Shown piece by piece: positions 27,465-33,844 of a DNA stretch of 33,844 bases. Origin of the DNA: an uncultured Bacteroidota bacterium. GTDB taxonomy: Bacteria; Bacteroidota; Rhodothermia; Rhodothermales; UBA10348. Each line of letters opens with the position of its first letter. Within the stretch, counting starts at the first letter, position 1. The stretch spans positions 1-33,844 of the forward strand of contig CALFHN010000063.1 of NCBI GenBank assembly GCA_937876355.1, given 5' to 3'. The translations under genes and the position numbers were made by a program. Below the pieces are notes generated by a model. The model had not been told where the DNA came from. It did not search any database and saw nothing but the letters and a program-made list of their open reading frames with translations.

Positions 27465-30107
27465 ATGAAGCGACTTGTCGTCGTAGAATCACCAACAAAA
27501 GCTCGTACTATTCGAAAGTATCTTCCTGCTTCATACCAGGTTGAAGCCAGTATGGGACATGTTCGGGATCTACCCCCCTCCGCTTCACAAATTCCAGAGA
27601 AGTATAAAAAGTCTGGTTGGTCAAGACTTGGCGTCAATGTAGAGGAAGACTTTTCCCCATTGTATATCGTCCCTACTGACAAGAAAAAAGTTGTCAAACA
27701 ACTTAAAGATGCACTGAAAGATGCAGACGAGTTGTATATCGCGACGGACGAAGACCGGGAAGGGGAATCAATAGGATGGCATTTATTGGAAGTCCTGAAA
27801 CCAAAAGTGCCCGTGCGCAGAATGGTCTTCCACGAAATCACCGAAACCGCGATTCTGGAAGCGCTTGAAAATACGCGGGAAATGGATACCAACTTGGTAG
27901 AGGCTCAAGAAACCCGACGGGTTCTGGATCGATTGGTTGGATATTCTATTTCTCCTTTGCTTTGGAAAAAAATCGCTCCGAGGCTTTCTGCCGGCCGTGT
28001 CCAAAGTGTTGCCGTTCGTCTCATTGTAATTCGCGAAAAACAACGCATTTTATTTATTCCAGCAAGCTACTGGGGTATTTCTGCGTTGCTGGGTGCTGCA
28101 GGCGGGGGTGTTTTTGAAGCAAATATGGCCCGTACTGGAGGACTACGACTCGCTACCGGCAAAGATTTTGATGACAACACTGGCCGCTTGAATAGCGGAA
28201 CTGTAGATGGCAAAGATTGTGTTGTTCTAAGCGAACAAAAAGCCAAATATCTAGAAAAGAGTCTTCCTGTATCTGAGTGGATCGTTCAAAGTGTTGAAGA
28301 CAAAACGTCAACACGAAACCCATCTGCTCCGTTTATTACATCTACGCTCCAACAGGAAGCTAGCAGGAAGCTGCGACTTTCAGCCCGTGACGCGATGAGT
28401 GTTGCCCAAAAGTTGTATGAGCAAGGATTTATCACATACATGCGAACAGATTCTACGAACCTCTCATCTGAAGCCGTCAATGCGGCTCGAACTGCAGTAG
28501 AAAAACGCTATGGAAAAGAATATTTAAGTGATGGCCCTCGCCAATTTGCAAATAAAGTGCGCAACGCACAGGAGGCCCATGAGGCCATCAGGCCTGCTGG
28601 AACTGAAATGCGAACATCCGCCGAATTAAAACTTTCCGGCGAGCAAGCCTCTCTTTACGACCTCATTTGGAAAAGAACAGTCGCGTCGCAGATGGCGGAA
28701 GCAAGAATTAGTCGGCGGTCAGTCCAAATTGGAACTGGGTCTGGAGATGACGAATCTATTTTCCGCGCAAGTGGACAAACTGTCCTTTTTCCAGGGTTTT
28801 TTAGAGCATATGTCGAAGGATCCGACGATCCTGAAGCGGCTCTTGAAGACCGAGAGCAACCTCTTCCAGAATTAAAGAAGGGAGATGTGGTCTCAATGGA
28901 GAGTATTGAAGCGAAAGGCCACGCCACCAAACCTCCGGCTCGTTTTACCGACGCAAGCATCATAAAAATCCTAGAGCAAGAGGGTATTGGGCGGCCAAGT
29001 ACGTATGCCTCCATTATCGACACCATCGTTCGTCGAGGATACGTTCGTCGGGATCGTAACCAATTGATTCCTACTTTTACCGCATTCGCAACAACCAATC
29101 TGCTAGAACTCCAGTTTACCTCTTTAGTAGACACCGGTTTTACTGCTGAAATGGAGCAGGTACTAGACGATATTGCGGATGGCAAAAAGAAAGCCCTTCC
29201 CTATCTGAAGAGCTTTTTTAACGGGGACCAAGGCCTAGAGAAGAAGGTCGCTGAAGGTCTGGATAGTATTGATGCTAGGGCAGTCTCGGCAATCACTTTC
29301 GAAAAGTGGAATCCGTTCATCGTTCGGGTTGGCAAATATGGCCCGTATGTTGAGCTGGGAGAGGGAGAAGAACGAAAGGTGGCTTCCGTTCCGTATAACA
29401 CGTCTCCGGGCGAGCTAACGGCCGACGATTTGCAAGGCTTCTTGGACGAAAAAGAACGTGGCGACGATGTTCTTGGAATTCATCCTGAGTTGGAGATGCC
29501 CGTTTTTGTGAAAAAGGGACCCTTTGGACACTATGTTCAGCTGGGCGACGATGAACAAGAGGGCAAACCAAAAAGGACTTCGATTCCCAAAACTATTGAC
29601 CCATCAACTGTCGATTTTGCAGTAGCGGTCAAATTGCTGGAGCTTCCGCGAGAGTTAGGAAATCATCCAGAATCTGGAAAAGTCATCAAAACGAATATTG
29701 GTCGATTCGGACCGTACGTACAGCACGCCTCTGTTTTTGCCTCGCTGACAAAGGATGATGATGTATTGACAATTGAGTTTGATCGAGCAATGGAGCTTTT
29801 GCTCAAAAAAGAAGCAAAAAGCAAACCGCTACGCACGATTGGAGAGCATCCCGAAACGGGAGAATTAGTAGAAGTCTGGGAAGGCCGCTATGGACCATAC
29901 GTCAAACACCAACGTGTAAATGCTTCGCTTTCAAAAGATCAATCGATTGAGTCGATAACATTAGAGCAAGCCTTGGAATTGATCGCCGAAAGGGCAGGAA
30001 AGGAAAAAAAACCTCGGGCAAGAGCAAAAACGAAGACCAAGGCTAAAACCACAACCAAGGCAAAAGCAGGAACCAAAACTAAAAAAGCTCCTCCAAAGAA
30101 GAAATAG
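27465..30107 (+). CDS. topA: DNA topoisomerase I (type IA) with C-terminal repeats and basic tail
   Basis: 880 residues from ATG 27465 (MKRLVVVESPTKARTI); the reading frame extends 13 codons upstream from a TTG but the family starts at MK. It relaxes negatively supercoiled DNA by single-strand passage. Toprim domain: catalytic Glu8 in VVVESPTKA and acidic TDEDREGE. The active-site Tyr is Tyr325 in FITYMRTDSTNLS. The C-terminus has no Cys4 zinc fingers but four Gly-Pro/His-Tyr repeats (VGKYGPYVELG, KKGPFGHYVQLG, IGRFGPYVQH, WEGRYGPYVKH), the topA C-terminal repeat type found in Bacteroidota and others. The last ~35 residues are a Lys/Thr/Ala-rich basic tail likely to increase DNA affinity. It ends 18 bp before the convergent rsgA. 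Confidence 0.96.
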   Translation: MKRLVVVESPTKARTIRKYLPASYQVEASMGHVRDLPPSASQIPEKYKKSGWSRLGVNVEEDFSPLYIVPTDKKKVVKQLKDALKDADELYIATDEDREGESIGWHLLEVLKPKVPVRRMVFHEITETAILEALENTREMDTNLVEAQETRRVLDRLVGYSISPLLWKKIAPRLSAGRVQSVAVRLIVIREKQRILFIPASYWGISALLGAAGGGVFEANMARTGGLRLATGKDFDDNTGRLNSGTVDGKDCVVLSEQKAKYLEKSLPVSEWIVQSVEDKTSTRNPSAPFITSTLQQEASRKLRLSARDAMSVAQKLYEQGFITYMRTDSTNLSSEAVNAARTAVEKRYGKEYLSDGPRQFANKVRNAQEAHEAIRPAGTEMRTSAELKLSGEQASLYDLIWKRTVASQMAEARISRRSVQIGTGSGDDESIFRASGQTVLFPGFFRAYVEGSDDPEAALEDREQPLPELKKGDVVSMESIEAKGHATKPPARFTDASIIKILEQEGIGRPSTYASIIDTIVRRGYVRRDRNQLIPTFTAFATTNLLELQFTSLVDTGFTAEMEQVLDDIADGKKKALPYLKSFFNGDQGLEKKVAEGLDSIDARAVSAITFEKWNPFIVRVGKYGPYVELGEGEERKVASVPYNTSPGELTADDLQGFLDEKERGDDVLGIHPELEMPVFVKKGPFGHYVQLGDDEQEGKPKRTSIPKTIDPSTVDFAVAVKLLELPRELGNHPESGKVIKTNIGRFGPYVQHASVFASLTKDDDVLTIEFDRAMELLLKKEAKSKPLRTIGEHPETGELVEVWEGRYGPYVKHQRVNASLSKDQSIESITLEQALELIAERAGKEKKPRARAKTKTKAKTTTKAKAGTKTKKAPPKKK

Positions 30108-30125
30108 TTAGCTGATTGAATGGAC

Positions 30126-31058
30126 TTACCGTCCGACATCTAGTTTACCAGACTTGGCAGCCGAGAGCATGTTCAAATAGCTTTCATATCGTTCAATCGC
30201 CAACACATCACTTTCAACCAATTCTTTGATCCGACAATTCGGCTCGTGATCGTGTGTGCAATTGGGAAATCTACACTCGCTCATGTATTCGCGGTACTCT
30301 ATAAAATAGTGCGATAATTCTTCCGGTTCGACGGAGTACAATCCAAATTCGCGAAGCCCAGGCGTGTCCCCTATAAATCCTCCTTGAGGAAGCTGGATCA
30401 GTTCGGCATACGTAGTGGTGTGTTTTCCCTTTTGTGTACTATCACTGATTGCCCCTATTTTCAGATCTGAATTGGGTATTATCACATTCAACAAAGAGGA
30501 CTTCCCAACACCAGATGGACCAATAAAAACATGAATCCCAGAGGCCAGCCAAGTTTCAAGATCTTTGGTCCCCCCTTCTACTTTTGTAGACGTAAACACC
30601 ACTTCATATCCCAATCCAGCATATAGCTCGGCAAAAAACATCACCACTTCTTCGGCCGCTTCATCCATCAAATCAGCCTTATTGAAAATGATGCCCGCTG
30701 GAACGTGCAAATACTCGGCCATCACCAAAACGCGATCAATAAAACCGGGGTTAATTCTGGGATTTCGGATACTCTGAACAATCCACGCCTTGTCGATATT
30801 TGCGACAATAATATGCTCCTTCCCTTGTCTCCTGCCGGCCGCCCTTCTACTTAACTTATTATTCCGGTGAAGTCGTTCGACTATGACGCCGGAACCATCC
30901 TCGTTGAGATCATAAATGACCTGATCTCCAATTACAATTGGATTAGTGGCGTCTTCTGCTGCAAGTCTAAATTTGCCTCGAATCGTACAAGAAACTTTGC
31001 CTTCAGAAGACAAAACTTCATACCAACTACCTGTAGACCTTAGTACGATTCCTTCCAA
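30126..31058 (-). CDS. rsgA: Ribosome small-subunit-dependent GTPase A
   Basis: 310 residues with the circularly permuted GTPase order of RsgA/YjeQ: N-terminal OB fold (VSCTIRGKFRLAAEDATNPI and IVIGDQVIYD), then G4 FNKADL before G1 GPSGVGKSSLLN and G3 DTPGLREFGL, and a C-terminal zinc knuckle CRFPNCTHDHEPNC (three Cys and one His). It matures the 30S subunit in the cytoplasm. The start ATG lies 1 bp after the stop codon of the upstream small membrane-protein gene, so the two are translationally close and surely share a transcript. The 3' end faces topA with an 18-bp gap. Confidence 0.96.
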   Translation of the reverse strand: MEGIVLRSTGSWYEVLSSEGKVSCTIRGKFRLAAEDATNPIVIGDQVIYDLNEDGSGVIVERLHRNNKLSRRAAGRRQGKEHIIVANIDKAWIVQSIRNPRINPGFIDRVLVMAEYLHVPAGIIFNKADLMDEAAEEVVMFFAELYAGLGYEVVFTSTKVEGGTKDLETWLASGIHVFIGPSGVGKSSLLNVIIPNSDLKIGAISDSTQKGKHTTTYAELIQLPQGGFIGDTPGLREFGLYSVEPEELSHYFIEYREYMSECRFPNCTHDHEPNCRIKELVESDVLAIERYESYLNMLSAAKSGKLDVGR

Positions 31059-31059
31059 T

Positions 31060-31413
31060 TCAGGCCCGTGTTTTTCTACGAACGTTTATGGGCTCAACAT
31101 CCACTACTTCGTCATCCAAAACAAGTCTAGAATCGGCGTTATGGGCTGCAAGTTGAGGTTTTTCACTTGTCAAACGGGCGATCTCTAATTCTAGATCTTC
31201 AATTTTTCCGCTCAATCCTGTGATAGATTGTTCAACGGCGCGTCGCATCATGCCTTCAAGTTCACTAGTTGTCAGGCTGCCCGAACCTGAAGTGCTCGAC
31301 ACAGATTTCGCCTCACGACCACTTTTTCGGTGACTTAAAACCATTTTTACGAGCGTTAACACGGAGACGCTCAAAATGGTCATAACAAAAAGAATCAGTA
31401 CTTCTTCTGGCAT
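31060..31413 (-). CDS. Small single-pass membrane protein with coiled coil (paralogue 2)
   Basis: 117 residues, no named family recognised. One N-terminal membrane helix (EVLILFVMTILSVSVLTLVK), a basic juxtamembrane HRKSGREAK, a Ser/Gly linker, then a predicted coiled coil (LTTSELEGMMRRAVEQSI through IEDLELEIARL) and a basic C-terminus. By the positive-inside rule the coiled coil faces the cytoplasm. It shares VKMxLxHxK, SELE and a late I-(E/D)-(D/E)-LE pattern with the 98-residue protein encoded just upstream, so the two are tandem paralogues. The architecture recalls PspB-like membrane proteins, but I see no specific match. It is 1 bp from rsgA. Confidence 0.7.
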   Translation of the reverse strand: MPEEVLILFVMTILSVSVLTLVKMVLSHRKSGREAKSVSSTSGSGSLTTSELEGMMRRAVEQSITGLSGKIEDLELEIARLTSEKPQLAAHNADSRLVLDDEVVDVEPINVRRKTRA

Positions 31414-31438
31414 AATATCACTACGGTTTCAGATTCTT

Positions 31439-31735
31439 TTAAGAGTCGATTGATTTTGCTCTGGATTGATTGCTTGATTTTTCAGACGAATCACCCAAAA
31501 GTAAATTTTCGGAGGATGCCAAGAGTTGAGCAGATTCCAACTCGTCAATTCGAGCAATCAGAGGCTCCATTGCTTCATGGACAGTAGTTAAAATGCGCTC
31601 TTCCAACTCGGAATACTTCATACTGGACCCCTCCTGAACGGTTGGAAGAACCACATTTTGTTTTTTGTGCTCGAGAATCATTTTCACAAATAGTAAAAAG
31701 GACCCGAAGACAATCCCAACAATGGCAATTTGCAT
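31439..31735 (-). CDS. Small single-pass membrane protein with coiled coil (paralogue 1)
   Basis: 98 residues. Membrane helix at the extreme N-terminus (IAIVGIVFGSFLLFVKMIL), basic EHKKQ at its inner end, a linker, and a coiled-coil segment (YSELEERILTTVHEAMEPLI then ARIDELESAQ), then a Ser-rich polar tail. Likely an inner-membrane protein with a cytoplasmic coiled coil. It shares VKM(V/I)LxH(R/K)K, SELE and the terminal LE pattern with the 117-residue protein 25 bp downstream. First gene of a three-gene unit that ends with rsgA. Function unknown. Confidence 0.68.
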   Translation of the reverse strand: MQIAIVGIVFGSFLLFVKMILEHKKQNVVLPTVQEGSSMKYSELEERILTTVHEAMEPLIARIDELESAQLLASSENLLLGDSSEKSSNQSRAKSIDS

Positions 31736-31829
31736 AATTTTTCTCTTCTCAGTGTCTTAATGCAGCTTCAATAAGCTGGGGCAAAGTTTTCCTACGCTCA
31801 ACCTACCAACAGGTTACGACTATAACGGG

Positions 31830-33041
31830 CTAGATATCGTTTCCCCGAGGAGTGAATGACTGTATTCCAGTCAACTCTCGTCCTAAAATTAACCCGTGAA
31901 TGTCGTAAGTGCCTTCGTACGTGTTGACACTTTCTAAATTCACCATGTGATGAATTACTCTAAACTCTCCGGTGATACCGTTGCCCCCCAGCATATCGCG
32001 AGCGATGCGTGCAATCTCTAACGCCTTTCCACAATTATTTCGTTTAGCCAAAGAAATCATTGAAGGAGTAGCTTGGCCCGCATCTTTGAGTTGTCCCAAA
32101 CGCCATGCAAGGAGTTGCATCTGCGTAATGTCGGTGACCATGTTCGCAAGCTTTGTCTGAACCAATTGCATGGCTCCGAGCGGGTATCCGAACTGTTTGC
32201 GCTCCATCACATATTTCCGTGCGCGTTGGTAACAATCTTCGGCCGCTCCCAGAGCTCCCCAAACGATTCCATAACGAGCGTTATTCAAACACGAAAATGG
32301 ACCCTTTAGACCTTTAACTTCTGGAAACATGTTCGCATCGGGTACAAATACGTCTTCCATCACAATTTCGCCCGTAATAGATGCCCTAAGTGACATTTTA
32401 TTGTGCGTCTTGGGCGCAGATAATCCCTTCATTTCTTTGTCAAGAACAAATCCCCGAATTTCTCCAACATCTGACGATTTATCTTTTGCTTTGGCCCAAA
32501 CCACAAAAACATCTGCCGTAGGCGAATTGGTGATCCACATTTTCGCACCATTCAATAGCCAACCTCCTTCGGTCCGCAGAGCGGTCGTAGTCATGGATCC
32601 AGGATCAGAGCCATGATCGGGTTCTGTTAACCCAAAACAGCCTATCAGTTCAGCAGTCGCTAGTTTCGGAAGATACTTTTGCCTCAACTCAGGCGTCCCA
32701 AAAGCATGAATGGGATACATAACGAGCGAAGATTGGACCGATGCGAACGAACGATAGCCAGAATCCACGCGTTCCAATTCCCTAGCAATGAGGCCATAGG
32801 CTGTGTAGCTGATGCCTGCGCCACCAAACTCCTCTGGAATTGTGGATCCTAGAAGGCCTAATTCACCTAATTCACGGGGAATGTCAGAATGGAATACTTC
32901 ATTCTGATTTCCTTCAAGGGCTCTTGGCTCAAGTTGTGACTGAGCATATTCCCTTGCGGTTTCCATGATCAATCTTTCTTCTTCGCCCAGAAGAGACTCA
33001 AATTGAAAAGCATCATCTGGGTTAAAAAACGGCTTGGACAT
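31830..33041 (-). CDS. Glutaryl-CoA dehydrogenase
   Basis: 403 residues, an acyl-CoA dehydrogenase flavoprotein. The sequence is close to glutaryl-CoA dehydrogenases throughout: [17 protein letters not shown] with Arg97 at the position that binds the substrate's gamma-carboxylate, [58 protein letters not shown], and [19 protein letters not shown] with catalytic base Glu376. It oxidises and decarboxylates glutaryl-CoA to crotonyl-CoA and CO2 in lysine and tryptophan breakdown, passing electrons to electron-transfer flavoprotein. No other degradation gene is adjacent. It is divergent from the tyrA gene and separated by 94 bp from the small membrane-protein gene downstream on the same strand. 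Confidence 0.94.
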   Translation of the reverse strand: MSKPFFNPDDAFQFESLLGEEERLIMETAREYAQSQLEPRALEGNQNEVFHSDIPRELGELGLLGSTIPEEFGGAGISYTAYGLIARELERVDSGYRSFASVQSSLVMYPIHAFGTPELRQKYLPKLATAELIGCFGLTEPDHGSDPGSMTTTALRTEGGWLLNGAKMWITNSPTADVFVVWAKAKDKSSDVGEIRGFVLDKEMKGLSAPKTHNKMSLRASITGEIVMEDVFVPDANMFPEVKGLKGPFSCLNNARYGIVWGALGAAEDCYQRARKYVMERKQFGYPLGAMQLVQTKLANMVTDITQMQLLAWRLGQLKDAGQATPSMISLAKRNNCGKALEIARIARDMLGGNGITGEFRVIHHMVNLESVNTYEGTYDIHGLILGRELTGIQSFTPRGNDI

Positions 33042-33192
33042 ACAATCGAAAAGTTTTGTTACGAATCCTTTTGTGGAATTACCCTAAGATACTGTGTCCA
33101 GATTCTACAGACACCTTTCCACCTGAATACCTTGTGAACTTGGCGTGTTTTCGCAGCCAAATACGTACATTCGGATGTTAATTATTACAGCT

Positions 33193-33844
33193 ATGCCCCT
33201 AAAAGTAGTCATTATTGGAGTTGGATTAATGGGAGGATCGATGGGTCTTGCCATTCGCACGGCCGACCCATCTATTGAAGTAATAGGAGTCGATTCTGAC
33301 CAAACTCTCGCGCTTGCTCTCGCACGCGGCGCTATTTCGAGTGGTTGTTCAAACGCCACTGAGATCGTGGGAAGCGCCGACGTCATACTTATTGCCACTC
33401 CCCCATCCATTGCGTTGGCAGTTCTCGAAGAAATTGCTCCGCTGATTCCGCCTGGCACCGTTGTATCCGATATGAGTTCGGTGAAGCGGCCAATTTCAGC
33501 CGTAGCTAAACAATCACTCAAAAAAGGCGTGTTGTTTGTTGGAGGCCATCCGATGACTGGATCTGAAAAAACTGGAATCCAACATGCAAATACGTTGTTG
33601 TTTGAAAATGCCACCTATGTCCTGTGCCCTATTGATCAAACCTATATTGAGTTTTCGTCCCAATACAAACGTTTGACATCGATCTTAGGACTAACTGGCG
33701 CGCGGCTCATTGTCATGTCTGCAGAAAAGCACGACCGCATAGCTGCGTGCGTGAGCCACATTCCGCAACTAATGTCCGTTTTGTTGGTCAATCTTGCCGG
33801 TAAGGCTCGCATAGATGATCCAGAAGTACTTCTTTTGGCTGCCG
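33193..33844 (+). CDS. tyrA: Prephenate dehydrogenase (3' truncated by window end)
   Basis: The frame runs from ATG 33193 (or 33175, six codons earlier) to the window edge without a stop, giving 217 visible residues. The N-terminus is an NAD-binding Rossmann fold, KVVIIGVGLMGGSMGLAI with GxGxxG at residues 9-14, then an acidic residue at the end of strand 2 (VIGVDSD). GGHPMTGSEKTG contains the catalytic His (His119), and EKHDRIAACVSHIPQ is the family's helical-domain motif. It oxidatively decarboxylates prephenate to 4-hydroxyphenylpyruvate on the way to tyrosine. The C-terminal part of the dimerisation domain and any ACT domain lie beyond the window, so the exact subtype is unresolved. Divergent from the glutaryl-CoA dehydrogenase gene, with 151 bp between starts. 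Confidence 0.92.
   Translation, partial: MPLKVVIIGVGLMGGSMGLAIRTADPSIEVIGVDSDQTLALALARGAISSGCSNATEIVGSADVILIATPPSIALAVLEEIAPLIPPGTVVSDMSSVKRPISAVAKQSLKKGVLFVGGHPMTGSEKTGIQHANTLLFENATYVLCPIDQTYIEFSSQYKRLTSILGLTGARLIVMSAEKHDRIAACVSHIPQLMSVLLVNLAGKARIDDPEVLLLAA

Noticed and set aside
28655-29185. 176-residue minus-strand open frame inside topA
   Set aside because: Lies opposite conserved topoisomerase sequence and has no family features.
31763-31815. Two small hairpins after the glutaryl-CoA dehydrogenase gene
   Set aside because: Stems are only 5-6 bp and no T-run follows, too weak to call as a terminator.
33105-33614. 169-residue open frame on the minus strand
   Set aside because: It is antisense to a clear prephenate dehydrogenase whose motifs are all on the plus strand.

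Overview
The window looks like a chromosomal piece of a Gram-negative member of the phylum Bacteroidota, most likely a marine Rhodothermia or Balneolia lineage. The reasons are the Bacteroidota-typical families DUF4175, DUF4270, the short starch-synthase-like protein and DUF3467, a DNA topoisomerase I ending in glycine-tyrosine repeats instead of zinc fingers, a pyruvate phosphate dikinase, LPS-export genes (lptD, lptF/G type), weak or absent Shine-Dalgarno sites, and moderate G+C by eye. The lineage is an inference from gene families; there is no rRNA in the window. I see no phage, insertion sequence, CRISPR array or tRNA, and coding density is high.

Layout. 1-2655: 3' part of a DUF4175 coiled-coil envelope protein, meeting tail to tail a DCC-family (DUF393) protein. 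3391-8280: a plus-strand envelope cluster: a short starch-synthase-like pseudoenzyme, a DUF4270 lipoprotein, an outer-membrane beta-barrel protein and a secreted TPR protein, closed by a strong terminator at 8307. 8529-13902: eno, an FtsB/DivIC-like divisome protein, a ROK sugar kinase lacking the family's zinc cysteines, and an LptD-like LPS assembly porin, all in one direction. 13982-16237 (minus): an orphan PotA/FbpC-like ABC ATPase behind sucC. 16354-17433: an LptF/LptG permease. 17440-19172 (minus): DUF3467 protein behind a cystathionine beta-synthase-type enzyme. 19357-23402 (plus): cytoplasmic hybrid histidine kinase and Lon protease. 23449-27157 (minus): two small related helical proteins, one with a histone-H1-like tail, behind ppdK; the ppdK 3' region holds degenerate tandem repeats and a long GC hairpin. 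27465-30107: topA. 30126-31735 (minus): two small related membrane proteins directly upstream of rsgA. 31830-33041 (minus): glutaryl-CoA dehydrogenase. 33193 to the end: 5' part of a prephenate dehydrogenase gene, reading off the edge.

Most genes are housekeeping: glycolysis and PEP metabolism (eno, ppdK), TCA cycle (sucC), amino-acid metabolism (cystathionine synthase, glutaryl-CoA dehydrogenase, tyrA), LPS export, division, proteolysis, DNA topology and ribosome assembly. The less explained parts are the envelope cluster at 3.4-8.3 kb, with a glycosyltransferase-like protein that has lost its substrate motif; the two tandem pairs of small paralogous proteins (23.4-24.2 kb and 31.1-31.7 kb); and the cysteine-less ROK kinase.
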